41,532 nt of DNA from QHXM01 sp032160165 (GCA_032160165.1 JAVHWA010000012.1:1-41532); one strand, 5' to 3'; shown: positions 21,891 to 30,916, counted from the first letter of the stretch. Notes: generated from the sequence alone by a model not told the origin. Translations and numbers: made by a program.

Positions 21891-23420
21891 ATGTTACCTG
21901 CCCGAGTCTCAGTATCGATCACAGGAAATTCTCGAAAAAATGTTTGCCTCGCGTTGGTGATCATCGCTTGTGCGTTTTTGCTTACGGGGTCGCCGGGTGT
22001 GATGGCACAGCAGCCCGGGCCCAATGGGCAGACCCGTGGGATGAATCTGGCGTCGAACAACTCGGAGAAGCGAGTTGCGCTGGTTATAGGTAACAGTCGA
22101 TACGAGACCGCACCGCTGCGCAACCCGGTCAACGACGCGAACCTCGTCGCCGCCACGTTGCGCGAGATTGGCTTTGAAGTGATCGCTCGTACTGACGTCA
22201 ATCTGCGCGAAATGCAGTTGGCCGTACGTGAGTTTAGTCGCAAGATTCAAAACGGCGCCGTTGGTCTCTTTTATTACGCTGGACACGGAACGCAGACTGG
22301 CGGCCGCAACTTCCTCATCCCTATCGGAGCGCAAATAGAAGTCGAAGGGGATTTGGTGTTGGAAGGATTAGACCTAAACTCGGTTCTGGAACAAATGGGA
22401 ATGGCGCAGAACCGGCTCAACATTGTGATCCTCGATGCCTGCCGCAACAATCCATTCGCTCGCAGTTTCCGCAGCGGCGCGCAGGGCCTGGCGCAGGTCA
22501 ACGCGCCTGCGGGAACATTTATAGCTTACGCAACCGCGCCCGGCCAGACGGCCAGCGACGGACAAGGGCAAAATGGTTTGTATACGCAGGAGTTGATGGC
22601 AAACCTGCGCACACCAGGCTTGCCGATCGAGGAAGTTTTTAAGCGCGTGCGCGTGCAAGTCAAACAAAAGAGCAACGGCGTACAGATCCCCTGGGATGCT
22701 TCTTCGCTCGAAGGCTCATTCTTTTTCACTCCTGGCGCCGGCGGCGCTTCGGCGCCACCAGTCGCATACGCTCCCACGCCGGTTTATACGCCACCACCTC
22801 AGCCGGCCGCGCCCGTTCCATCCCGCTCGGCGGTCAACCCCGATCTGATCGAGAGCAACTACAACAGCAATCTTCTCGACGAAGTGATCAAAGACGGCCA
22901 GTCGTTCCTGGCGAGCCAGCCGGAGAATGGCCGTGTCAGCTTGCGAGTAGGTCAGAGTTATTTTCGAAAAAACCAATTTAGCGAAGCGATGCCTTATCTC
23001 GAGCGCGCTGTCATGGGAGGAGAATCGATTAGCTTTTCGGTGAAGCGCCATCGCAAGGCGCTGGGGATCTACGACTCTCTTGAGGACGGCGTTATCGCTG
23101 TCACGGCCGCCGGTCTTCAGATGCAGTTCGGGGGCGATGCCTACACACTGCCCTTCGCACAGATCGAGCGCTTTGAAGCGCAAGCCGACCCAGTGCGCGG
23201 GACGCTGATTTATCTGAAGGGCGCTGTCACCACCAAGAAAGGCAAGACCGAGAACAAGGACTACAAGCTCTTCGCGCCGAGCGCCGCAGTCGTTCAGACT
23301 CGGGACCAGTATGGCAACGCCATCCCCGTGGCTGTTTGTCAGGGATGCGAGTCGTGGACCACGGGCGTGGTGATGCTGGTCAATAGGACGAAATCGGCGG
23401 GACCAGGCAAGATGGAGTGA
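21891..23420 (+). CDS. Secreted caspase-fold (metacaspase-like, C14) protein
   Basis: The 509-residue product has an N-terminal hydrophobic segment (CLALVIIACAFLLTGSPGVMA) likely to be a signal peptide. The caspase p20-like domain starts at RVALVIGNSRY (61). The catalytic dyad is present: His132 in YYAGHG and Cys184 in LDACRNNPF. The p10-like part ends near SSLEGSFFF (about 282). A Pro-rich linker, a TPR-like pair of helices (about 325-375) and a C-terminal beta-rich domain (about 390-490) follow. Substrates of this family are usually cleaved after Arg or Lys, but the substrate here is unknown. An AAGGAG sits seven bases before the ATG. Confidence 0.92.
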   Translation: MLPARVSVSITGNSRKNVCLALVIIACAFLLTGSPGVMAQQPGPNGQTRGMNLASNNSEKRVALVIGNSRYETAPLRNPVNDANLVAATLREIGFEVIARTDVNLREMQLAVREFSRKIQNGAVGLFYYAGHGTQTGGRNFLIPIGAQIEVEGDLVLEGLDLNSVLEQMGMAQNRLNIVILDACRNNPFARSFRSGAQGLAQVNAPAGTFIAYATAPGQTASDGQGQNGLYTQELMANLRTPGLPIEEVFKRVRVQVKQKSNGVQIPWDASSLEGSFFFTPGAGGASAPPVAYAPTPVYTPPPQPAAPVPSRSAVNPDLIESNYNSNLLDEVIKDGQSFLASQPENGRVSLRVGQSYFRKNQFSEAMPYLERAVMGGESISFSVKRHRKALGIYDSLEDGVIAVTAAGLQMQFGGDAYTLPFAQIERFEAQADPVRGTLIYLKGAVTTKKGKTENKDYKLFAPSAAVVQTRDQYGNAIPVAVCQGCESWTTGVVMLVNRTKSAGPGKME

Positions 23421-23460
23421 GAGCGAAAGGGATGATATCGATTATTCTGGAAGGGACGCC

Positions 23461-24561
23461 TCACACATTAAACCTGAAATGCACCACGTCGCCTTCCTGC
23501 ATGACGTACTCTTTGCCTTCGAGACGCAGTAGGCCCTGCTTGCGTGCCGCGTCATACGAGCCGGCACTCACCAGCTCGTCATAGCCGATCACCTCTGCAC
23601 GTATGAAGCCGCGTTGAATGTCTGAATGGATAGCACCGGCAGCTTCGGGCGCGCGCGATCCCTGCTGGATCGTCCAGGCCCGCGCTTCTTTTTCTCCCGC
23701 CGTGAGAAAGGACATCAATCCAAGCAAGCGATAGGCGCTCTTGATCAACTTGTCCACGCCGCTACCCTTGACGCCGAGGGACTCCAAATAATCACGCCTC
23801 TCATCGGGCGAAAGCTCAACCAGTTCCGCCTCGAGCTGCGCGCCGATGAGGACGAACTCAGCTCCCTCGTTGGCAGCGACTTCCCGCACGGCTTGTACCA
23901 AGGGACTGGAATCAGGATCGGCCAGAGTCTTTTCATCCACGTTGGCGGCGTAGATGGTGGGCTTCATCGTCAGCAAAAACAGATTGCGGGCGATGACGCG
24001 TTCATCGTCGGTCAACTCCACACTGCGCGCGGGTTTGAACTCTTCGAGCACCGGTTGCAGTTTATTCAGCACATCGAGTTCGGCGCGCGAGGTTTTGTCA
24101 CCGCTCTTGGCAGCTTTCTGCGCACGCTCGCGGCGGCGCTCGACGCTGGAGAGGTCCGCCAGAGCGAGTTCAATCTGGATCGTCTCGATATCGCGTTTGG
24201 GATTCACTGACCCTTCGACGTGGACGATCTCGTCATCTTCAAAACAGCGCACGACCTGCACCATGGTGTCCGACTCGCGTATGGTTGCGAGGAATTGATT
24301 GCCCAAACCTTCGCCTTTTGAAGAACCCTGGACAAGCCCTGGGATGTCCACGAATTCCACCGTCGCCGGTATTATCACGCTGGTTTTTACGATCTTTGCC
24401 AACGGTTCAAGACGTTCGTCCGGAACGGGAACGACCCCTACGTTGGATTTGCTGGTGGAAAAAGCATAGTTGGCCGCCAGCGCGTTGGATTGCGAAGTGA
24501 CCGCGTTGAAGAGTGTGGTCTTGCCGATATTCGGAAGACCCACGATACCTGCGCGAAGCAT
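23461..24561 (-). CDS. ychF: Redox-regulated ATPase YchF (OLA1)
   Basis: YchF is an Obg-related P-loop protein that binds ribosomes and prefers ATP. The 366-residue product has G1 GLPNIGKTT (8-16), the switch segment VEFVDIPGLVQGSSKGEGLGN, and NVDE in place of the usual NKxD. The NxxE variant explains the family's relaxed nucleotide choice. A coiled-coil insertion (ERRRERAQKAAKSGDK) and a C-terminal TGS domain ending YVMQEGDVVHFRFNV complete it. A GGGGG lies about seven bases before the ATG. Length is normal. Confidence 0.97.
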   Translation of the reverse strand: MLRAGIVGLPNIGKTTLFNAVTSQSNALAANYAFSTSKSNVGVVPVPDERLEPLAKIVKTSVIIPATVEFVDIPGLVQGSSKGEGLGNQFLATIRESDTMVQVVRCFEDDEIVHVEGSVNPKRDIETIQIELALADLSSVERRRERAQKAAKSGDKTSRAELDVLNKLQPVLEEFKPARSVELTDDERVIARNLFLLTMKPTIYAANVDEKTLADPDSSPLVQAVREVAANEGAEFVLIGAQLEAELVELSPDERRDYLESLGVKGSGVDKLIKSAYRLLGLMSFLTAGEKEARAWTIQQGSRAPEAAGAIHSDIQRGFIRAEVIGYDELVSAGSYDAARKQGLLRLEGKEYVMQEGDVVHFRFNV

Positions 24562-24639
24562 TCAATACCCCCATGGAGTGAAACAGCGAGATGCAATGAA
24601 CCTAGTTTTTTACAACGGGGGAGATGGTGAAGTCCAGCG

Positions 24640-24712
24640 GGGGATGAATTGGGTTTCGGAATTAAGAGCGATCTCCACTCCGCAATCCGAAATCCGCATT
24701 CCGCAATCCTCA
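24640..24712. repeat. Heptamer inverted repeat K (CGGAAT/ATCCGCA word)
   Basis: The right arm (24678-24712) reads CTCCGCA, ATCCGAA, ATCCGCA, TTCCGCA, ATCCTCA. The left arm (about 24640-24665) is degraded and includes GTTTCGG and AATT. It overlaps the stop end of the phospholipase gene. The words match the repeats at 781 and 1752. Confidence 0.7.
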
Positions 24713-26428
24713 CGACCCGAACATACTCTCAAACACCTCTCGGTTGGGCTTGCCTATGATTCCCACGGTATCGGTGACCACGTTCCAGTGCGAAAGATTG
24801 GCCAGCAGGTTTACCTGTGGCGCGTCCAAATCGCCGAAAAGCCTCCAGGTCAGCGGATTCCAAATAACGACGTCATCAAAAGCGGTGCTGTAATTGGGAA
24901 AGTTCTTCAGCGGCCCACGGCGAAAGTCGCCCTGCCCTTCATCCAATGCTTCCTGAATTCGAGAATCCGGGATCTGCTTTTGCCACGCATCCACTCGGTT
25001 GTTATAGACCCAGAGAATGTTTACTTTCTGCCCGCCATAATCGATGCCGAAAAAGTTTGGGGTCTCGATCTCATATTCCGCTTGATGCAATACGGTCGTG
25101 CCTTGCTCATACGCCGCATAGAAGCTGTCGACCAAAGTTAAGAAGTCTGCCGACTTAAAGACTTTCAAGTTCTTCCACGGATTCCTCGAGTCCGGATGGT
25201 ATAGGCGATAGGGATGAAAATCGCTGAACGGCTCGTAACCAAACAGAGGTGGCAGCATGTCGTCAACGCGAATGTGGTTGAACATCTCTTCTTTCCAGAT
25301 CGGCGTCTCGCAGTTGATGAATGCGATGATGTTCTTTACGCGACGGGCGAGCAGCGCCAGGATTCCCGTGTTGTCCAGCACTCCTCCGTCGCCAAACGTG
25401 TAGACGTCGCTTTCAGCACCTTCCATGCCGGATGTGACTGGCCAGTAAACAAACTGCGGAACCCACTCTTGTTGGTCGACGTCGTCAGCGGCGCCGGCAA
25501 AGAAGGTGGAGCTCACTCCGCTTATGTCCGAGAGATTGAATGGCTGAGACGGGATTGTGGTAAGTACACGCTCAGGTCCGACTGGATCAGGACCGACAAG
25601 TGAGGAGCCAAAGGCAAAACTCTCAACAAAGCCCCCGCCGATTGTGCGCGACTGTTTTCCATCGGATATCGAATAGGCCTTCGGCATTCCCACATAGAGA
25701 GGTGTCATTTCGATCGGCACTAGGTTTTGGTGCCCGAGAAAACTCGGCGGCCAAATCCACGTGCCGTTGACGATCAGATATGGACGCCGGTCGATACGGC
25801 CATCGTTCTCGACGGTATAGAAATCGGCGGCAAGGCCGGGGTTATGCTGCAGTATCTCCTGGCGCGTCTCTTCATTCCAGGTAAAGGACCAGTTGATGTT
25901 GTTCAAGCCAAAGGGCGTGGCATCGCTCTTGCCGAAGGGCCTGAGAAAAAGATACCCCACGGTCCGCAGCCATCGCTCGTCCTTCGGTACTGCGATCTTC
26001 TTCATATACTCGAGCGCATCCCAGAGGCTATGGGTGGCTGCGTTGCCAAGACAATCTTGTGGAAAGGAGCCGAGTTTGGCCCACCAGATTTGATCGGGCT
26101 CAAGATTTTGTCCCAGGAAATCGTCATCGGAGATGTCACTCGGCAGGAATGTATATGCGGTAGATGCCCATGACCCACCGGAGACCGAAGAGATGTAGCG
26201 TGCCTTGCTCATAAGCCCGAGTGCGCGAAGACCACGCATCTGTCCCATGGCGGCGGAGAGGGCGCGACTGCCGCCGCCGGAAAAACAGAGACCCGTGTTG
26301 GTGGTGTTCGGGTACGGCCAACCGGGAAGCGCCTCCTCGGGAAACGGGGAAAGGCCCGTCTGACTCATCGGCCACACGCGCGCACTGTAAGTCTTCGGTT
26401 TCACTTCGATGTCGTTTTCATTCTTCAA
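24710..26428 (-). CDS. Patatin/cPLA2-like phospholipase
   Basis: The start chosen is a TTG at 26428, seven bases after GAGGAG, giving a 572-residue protein starting KNENDIEVKPKTYSARVW. The open frame continues upstream to 26749, but that part lies inside the preceding hydrolase gene. The catalytic features are an oxyanion loop SGGGSRA (about residue 48), the nucleophile elbow VSGGSWAS (Ser near 77), and the acid in GDGGVLDNTG (Asp near 370). The SGGSW form resembles cytosolic phospholipase A2/lysophospholipase more than plant patatin (GxSxG). There is no signal peptide. It would act on lipid esters; specificity is unknown. It is the last gene of a four-gene minus-strand operon. Confidence 0.85.
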   Translation of the reverse strand: MKNENDIEVKPKTYSARVWPMSQTGLSPFPEEALPGWPYPNTTNTGLCFSGGGSRALSAAMGQMRGLRALGLMSKARYISSVSGGSWASTAYTFLPSDISDDDFLGQNLEPDQIWWAKLGSFPQDCLGNAATHSLWDALEYMKKIAVPKDERWLRTVGYLFLRPFGKSDATPFGLNNINWSFTWNEETRQEILQHNPGLAADFYTVENDGRIDRRPYLIVNGTWIWPPSFLGHQNLVPIEMTPLYVGMPKAYSISDGKQSRTIGGGFVESFAFGSSLVGPDPVGPERVLTTIPSQPFNLSDISGVSSTFFAGAADDVDQQEWVPQFVYWPVTSGMEGAESDVYTFGDGGVLDNTGILALLARRVKNIIAFINCETPIWKEEMFNHIRVDDMLPPLFGYEPFSDFHPYRLYHPDSRNPWKNLKVFKSADFLTLVDSFYAAYEQGTTVLHQAEYEIETPNFFGIDYGGQKVNILWVYNNRVDAWQKQIPDSRIQEALDEGQGDFRRGPLKNFPNYSTAFDDVVIWNPLTWRLFGDLDAPQVNLLANLSHWNVVTDTVGIIGKPNREVFESMFGS

Positions 26429-26468
26429 GGGGTTGCTCCTCAAGGGGGTGAGATTGAGAGAGGCGCTC

Positions 26469-27341
26469 TTATGGCTCTCGTAGAAACGCCATGAGTTCCT
26501 CCGAGACCTCATTCGGTAGTTCTTCAGCCAGAAAATGACCGCAATCCATCGGCCGTCCGCGCAGATCAGCGGAAGCCTTATCGCGCCAGACTCCAAGCAC
26601 ATCAAACGAAGAACCGGTGCCTGTAGCGCTCCAAAGTAGTAAGAGCGGACAAGCAATCTGCCGTTCGCGATCCGCATCGTCGTGCTCGAGATCGACCGTC
26701 GCCGCTGCGCGATAGTCTTCACAGGTCGCGCGAATCGTGCTCGAGTCAAAACATCTGACGTATTCTCTCAGCGCTGCCGCCGTCAACGCTCCGGGTGTGC
26801 CACACCAGTGATCGAGCGTCCATCGCAAATAGAACTCCGCATCGGCGCTGATCAATCTCTCGGGAAGTCCGTCAGGCTGGATCAGAAAGAACCAATGGTA
26901 ATCCGAGGTTGCCAATGTGCGATCGACACGCGCGAAGGCCGTCGCCGTGGGAACGATGTCGAGCAGTGCCATGGCGGATACATGATTGGGAAAATCAAGC
27001 GCCGTCCGATGCGCGACACGCGCGCCTCTATCGTGTCCGACAACCGCGAAGTCATCGAAACCGAGCGCCCGCATCACCTCAACCTGATCGCGGGCCATCG
27101 CTCTCTTGGAATAGGCGTAATGAGTAGGATCGCTCGCCGGCTTGTCGCTGTCACCATAACCCCGCAAGTCCGGGCAAACGACTGTAAAGCGTTCGGCAAG
27201 CCGCGGCGCAACTCGATGCCAACAGACGTGCGTTTGCGGATAGCCGTGCAGCAGCAGCACAGCGGGTCCACGTCCGCCGTGAACAACGTTTATCGTCGTC
27301 TCCTCGGTCTTGATCCGCTCTTGAGAGAACCCATCAAACAT
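26469..27341 (-). CDS. Alpha/beta hydrolase, fluoroacetate dehalogenase-like
   Basis: The 290-residue product carries the whole active-site set of fluoroacetate dehalogenases: nucleophile D104 in GHDRGAR, carboxylate-binding R105 and R108, D128, the halide pocket H149-W150 (SDYHWFFL) and Y210 (CEDYRA), and the base His near 269 (DCGHFL). The numbering nearly matches the Burkholderia FA1 enzyme as I recall it. The oxyanion HGYPQTH and PDLRGYGDSDKP segments also fit. The expected reaction is hydrolysis of haloacetates to glycolate. No signal peptide is seen. It starts eight bases after the DUF5996 gene and has a poor Shine-Dalgarno sequence. Epoxide hydrolase activity is a less likely alternative, because the lid lacks an obvious Tyr pair. 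Confidence 0.88.
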   Translation of the reverse strand: MFDGFSQERIKTEETTINVVHGGRGPAVLLLHGYPQTHVCWHRVAPRLAERFTVVCPDLRGYGDSDKPASDPTHYAYSKRAMARDQVEVMRALGFDDFAVVGHDRGARVAHRTALDFPNHVSAMALLDIVPTATAFARVDRTLATSDYHWFFLIQPDGLPERLISADAEFYLRWTLDHWCGTPGALTAAALREYVRCFDSSTIRATCEDYRAAATVDLEHDDADRERQIACPLLLLWSATGTGSSFDVLGVWRDKASADLRGRPMDCGHFLAEELPNEVSEELMAFLREP

Positions 27342-27349
27342 TGAGGAAG

Positions 27350-28279
27350 CTAGTTTGAAGCTCCAGAATCGCGCTCAAGGGAGCGTCGGTCCCAGTTCGC
27401 GAGATCGGCTCCGGCTTCGTACGTGCTCTGCAGGAAGTCCATTAGCGCTGCGTCCGGCGAATCAGCTCTTCTTACATCGTCGTACATGAATAGAAACTCA
27501 GAGGCGTCCGTACTGTAGAACGCTGCCGCCGGGCGTATCGGGGCCTTGTCTAAACCCGAGGGCGCGGGAGCCGTGTACGAGTAAAACGCGGCGTCCTTTA
27601 CCGGGCCGCTGCCCGGCCAGAAACCATGACTTATTACTTCGTGCGAATATGCTTCGGCCGTAATCTTGTCGGCTCCCTCACGTGGCGGGGCAGGCCGACC
27701 AGAGAAGCGAGTAACCGCCAGATCAAAACTTCCCCAGAAGAAATGCACGGGGCTGCACTTCCCGATGAACCGGGCCCGAAACTCTTCGAATACTCGATGG
27801 GCCTGAACGAGGATGCGCCAACAGCGGTTGGCATATTCAGCATCGTACGCGGCGTGTTCCTCGTCTTCGGCGAATGGAATAGGATTAGGAACTTCATCCG
27901 GCCTGGGGCTTATCTTGACTTCAATATCGAGAGATCGAAGGGAAGTCATAAGCTCGCGATAAAAGTCCGCCACTGATCGCGGTTCCAGCGTGAGCCTGCG
28001 ACTGGCGCCCTCGCCGGTTTCGATTAACAGTTGATGATCGATGAAGTCAAAGCCAATCTGCAGCGTTCGGCTTCCGTAGGGCATTGCCGAGGTGGTAAGG
28101 CCGCGGGCGTCGACATAGAGCGGGACCTGCCACCAATGGTTGATGGGAGGACTCAGCCGGAGCCGGATCTTTCCCACAATCTGCGTCCACATGTGTAGGG
28201 TCGCATATGTGTCCTTCCATTCTTCCAAAGGAAGGCTGGGCCACACTTCATCAACAATACTGGTGGAATTCGATTTCAC
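27350..28279 (-). CDS. DUF5996 family protein
   Basis: The 309-residue product is taken to start at a GTG (28279) six bases after GAGGAG; the frame is open to 28342 but that ATG has no good ribosome site. It matches the DUF5996 type: SLPLEEWKDTYATLHMWTQI, SPPINHWWQVPLYVDARGLTT, GFDFIDHQLLIET, VHFFWGSFDLAVTRFSGRPAPP, SHEVISHGFWPG and a C-terminal EFLFMYDDV. Several conserved His, Trp and Asp residues suggest an enzyme, but no activity is established. It is cytosolic, with no signal or membrane helix. It is second in the four-gene operon. Confidence 0.85.
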   Translation of the reverse strand: MKSNSTSIVDEVWPSLPLEEWKDTYATLHMWTQIVGKIRLRLSPPINHWWQVPLYVDARGLTTSAMPYGSRTLQIGFDFIDHQLLIETGEGASRRLTLEPRSVADFYRELMTSLRSLDIEVKISPRPDEVPNPIPFAEDEEHAAYDAEYANRCWRILVQAHRVFEEFRARFIGKCSPVHFFWGSFDLAVTRFSGRPAPPREGADKITAEAYSHEVISHGFWPGSGPVKDAAFYSYTAPAPSGLDKAPIRPAAAFYSTDASEFLFMYDDVRRADSPDAALMDFLQSTYEAGADLANWDRRSLERDSGASN

Positions 28280-28352
28280 TTTTGTCTCCTCGTGGGCAAA
28301 GGCAGATTCAGCTGTCAACATCGCAATGCAAATGTCCGTCATAACAGTTGCC

Positions 28353-29051
28353 CTATTCCTTCAGCTTAATGACAAGCCCTCCGCCTTGATAATAAACTCG
28401 GACCGTATAGTCAACTCTGTTTTTCAGATCCTCGCCCAAAAACCGCTGGAGCGCCAGCTCCGCCGCCCCGGCATCGTCGGAATCGTCGACGAAGATGAAG
28501 AACGGGTCCGCCGTGAGGGCCAATTTCAAATCTGCATACTCGTTTTCGAAGTCATGCCCCGCATCCACAACAACCAAATCGCTGCGAAAAGGTAACCGTT
28601 CCAGTTTCCGCAGATCGGTTTTGATGAGCTGATAATTGAAACCCCTTGAGTCGAACAATCGGGTGGCGATATCGTAAGGGTCCCATTCCGTCTGATGGAG
28701 ATGATGGATATCTTTTCCGAAGACGTCATAGCCGACGTATGTCGCCGTCGGCGCGGCACTCAGATACGCGTCCGCGCCCGAACCCGCTGATGTTCCCAAC
28801 TCAATAATGCTGCTCGGCCTGATCGTCCTTGCTACCGCATAGAAGGACCGATACTTGTGAAGAAAGTCGTCCTTCCGCTCGATGTAATACTCCTGGTCAT
28901 ATTGAGTAAAGACACTAAAGAGCGGATGAGGCTCCCATCGACATGCGCTCAGGTTTCGATAAAAGGACTTCTCGAAAGTTTCAGCGCTGGATGGGAACCG
29001 ATGCCTCGACCGATCAATACGCTCCAGCAGATTTTTGATGGTAGCGACCAA
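28353..29051 (-). CDS. SAM-dependent methyltransferase (Methyltransf_24/CmcI-like)
   Basis: The start favoured is TTG at 29051 because GGAGGA lies exactly six bases upstream, giving 232 residues; another TTG at 29162 would add 37 residues without a ribosome site. The core has motif I SSIIELGTSAGSGADAYLSAAP, motif II TYVGYDVFGK, and DLVVVDAGHDFENEYADLKLAL, followed by FIFVDDSDDAG, which gives possible metal-binding acids. The pattern fits O-methyltransferases of the class used in antibiotic and sugar tailoring, but the substrate is unknown. It is the first gene of the minus-strand operon ending at 24710. Confidence 0.8.
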   Translation of the reverse strand: MVATIKNLLERIDRSRHRFPSSAETFEKSFYRNLSACRWEPHPLFSVFTQYDQEYYIERKDDFLHKYRSFYAVARTIRPSSIIELGTSAGSGADAYLSAAPTATYVGYDVFGKDIHHLHQTEWDPYDIATRLFDSRGFNYQLIKTDLRKLERLPFRSDLVVVDAGHDFENEYADLKLALTADPFFIFVDDSDDAGAAELALQRFLGEDLKNRVDYTVRVYYQGGGLVIKLKE

Positions 29052-29263
29052 AGACGGTCCTCCGTGCAAGCGGGCTTCCAGTCCGCCAACGGACCGCGGC
29101 CCAGGATTAGTAACGTAACCGTCGGAGTATAACTCCCCACACCAAGGAAAGTACCGGATCAATTCGGGACCGGCTTTGCAGAGAGAACCTTACTTCGCGA
29201 GATTAGTGACTAGATCATCCTTAGTTCAACTTTTGGACCCATCATAATCCGCGGCGGTTCAGT

Positions 29264-29293
29264 TTCAACTATCCGCTGCAGTTCGCGTATAAT
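29264..29293 (+). promoter_or_regulatory. Probable promoter for tldD
   Basis: A perfect TATAAT at 29288-29293 is preceded after 18 bp by TTCAAC at 29264-29269, a weak -35. The leader would be about 55 nt and ends with GGAG nine bases before the ATG at 29355. The gap 29052-29354 holds little else besides the alternative start of the divergent methyltransferase. Confidence 0.6.
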
Positions 29294-29354
29294 CAGGCGT
29301 TCCAGCACGGTCCGTTTTATCCAGACACAGCCATTACATTCCGGAGACTAGAAG

Positions 29355-30824
29355 ATGAAAGATCTGGCCGATGTCGCTCTTAACACTGCAAAGCAAAAGG
29401 GCGCGTCTTACGTTGATGTGCGTTTCGTTCGTACGCGCAACAACTTCGTAACGACTCGCGAGAAACGAGTCGAAAACGTGCAGAACACTGAATCTTATGG
29501 ATTTGGTGTGCGCGTACTGGTGGACGGTGCCTGGGGATTTGCTGCGTCGAGCAAGATCGACAAGGAAGAGGCCGCGCGGGTTGCCGACCGCGCGACTTCG
29601 ATCGCCAAAGCGAACCGCAGCATTCTTCGCAATCGCGTCTCGCTTGTGCCAGTCGAAAAATATCCCGATGCGAAGTACACCACGCCGGTCAAGATCGATC
29701 CATTCACGGTATCGCTTTCCGAAAAGGCCGACTATCTCCTCAAGGTGAATGCCGAAGCTCTTAAGATCAAGGGACCCGGTCCAATGTTCGTCAACTCGAA
29801 TATGTTCTTCACCAAAGAAGAGAAGTACTTCGCCTCCAGCGAGGGTTCTTACATCGAGCAGACGTTGATCCGGTCATTCCCCAGTTTCACTGTAACCTCA
29901 GTCGACCCGAAGACAGGACGCTTCGAGCAGCGCTCGAGCCTGGGATCGCCGATCGGCAAGGGATATGAAACGGTGGCGGAGTATGACCTGATCGGGGAAG
30001 TCCCGCGCGCGGCCGAACAAGCGATCCAAAAGCACACCGCCAAGCCTGTCGAACCGGGATACAAAGACCTGGTGCTCCATCCAACTCATCTTTGGCTGAC
30101 GATACACGAATCAATAGGGCATCCCACCGAGCTCGACCGCGTGCTTGGCTATGAAGCGAATTTCGCGGGAACTTCGTTCGCCACGCGAGAGAAGCTGGGC
30201 AACTTCAAGTACGGCTCGAAATTCGTAAACATCAAGGGCGACAAAATCCAAAAGGACGGGTTGGCGACCTGCGGGTGGGACGACGACGGGGTCCAGACTC
30301 TTGAGTGGGACATTTTGAAAGACGGAGTGCTGGTCAGTTACCAGACCGTGCGCGACAACGCCGGCATCATCGGGCTGAAGCACTCGCACGGAGCAGCTTA
30401 TGCGGATAGTTGGGGCTCAGTGGCATTTCAGCGAATGCCGAATGTAAGCCTCCAACCAGCGCCGGGCAACGCGAATATCAGCGCGGATGATTTGATCGCA
30501 GACGTGAAGGATGGAGTCTTTATAGAAGGCGATGGTTCGTTCTCGATCGACCAGCAACGCTACAACTTTCAATTCGGTGGACAGGTGTTCTGGGAGATCA
30601 AGAACGGCAAGAAGGTCGGTTTGCTGCGCGACGTAGCATATCAAGCGCGCACGCCCGACTTCTGGAACAGCTGCGATGGAGTGGGTTCACGCGAGCACTA
30701 TAGCCTTGGCGGCTCGTACTTTGACGGAAAGGGTGAGCCGGGCCAGGTCAATGCAGTGTCGCACGGATGTCCCCCCGCGCGTTTTCGTCACGTTAACGTA
30801 ATCAACACTGGAAGAAAGATCTAG
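29355..30824 (+). CDS. tldD: TldD-type metallopeptidase
   Basis: TldD with TldE forms a heterodimeric zinc protease that degrades unfolded peptides and matures some peptide natural products. The 489-residue product has the HExxxH zinc motif HESIGH at 251-256 and the third-ligand region near RDNAGIIGLKHSHG. The C-terminal signature is VSHGCPPARFRHVNV. The N-terminal domain (residues 1-200) includes the REKRVENVQNTESYGFGVRVLVDGAWGF segment typical of PmbA/TldD proteins. It has no signal peptide. It is followed by its likely partner with a heptamer repeat between. Confidence 0.93.
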   Translation: MKDLADVALNTAKQKGASYVDVRFVRTRNNFVTTREKRVENVQNTESYGFGVRVLVDGAWGFAASSKIDKEEAARVADRATSIAKANRSILRNRVSLVPVEKYPDAKYTTPVKIDPFTVSLSEKADYLLKVNAEALKIKGPGPMFVNSNMFFTKEEKYFASSEGSYIEQTLIRSFPSFTVTSVDPKTGRFEQRSSLGSPIGKGYETVAEYDLIGEVPRAAEQAIQKHTAKPVEPGYKDLVLHPTHLWLTIHESIGHPTELDRVLGYEANFAGTSFATREKLGNFKYGSKFVNIKGDKIQKDGLATCGWDDDGVQTLEWDILKDGVLVSYQTVRDNAGIIGLKHSHGAAYADSWGSVAFQRMPNVSLQPAPGNANISADDLIADVKDGVFIEGDGSFSIDQQRYNFQFGGQVFWEIKNGKKVGLLRDVAYQARTPDFWNSCDGVGSREHYSLGGSYFDGKGEPGQVNAVSHGCPPARFRHVNVINTGRKI

Positions 30825-30901
30825 GAAGGGGGCATGGGCCAGGGGTCGGGGTCGGAATGAGGCGATACGCCCTCCGCCCCCTGATCCCCGACCCCCGCTC
30901 C
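30825..30901 (+). repeat. Heptamer inverted repeat M (GGGTCGG/CCCCGAC word)
   Basis: The upstream arm (30825-30862) reads AGGAAGG, GGGCATG, GGCCAGG, GGTCGGG, GTCGGAA. The downstream arm (30868-30901) reads CGCCCTC, CGCCCCC, TGATCCC, CGACCCC, CGCTCCG. It lies between tldD and its partner, followed by a separate AAGGAG. Confidence 0.8.
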
Positions 30902-30916
30902 GAAGGAGCATCATCT

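Noticed and set aside
21891..23420. Caspase gene as part of an anti-phage system
   Set aside because: No reverse transcriptase, gasdermin, CRISPR or other defence gene is adjacent, and the protein appears to be exported.
26429..26749. Upstream extension of the phospholipase reading frame
   Set aside because: It lies inside the preceding hydrolase gene in another frame, and a TTG with a good ribosome site explains the true start.
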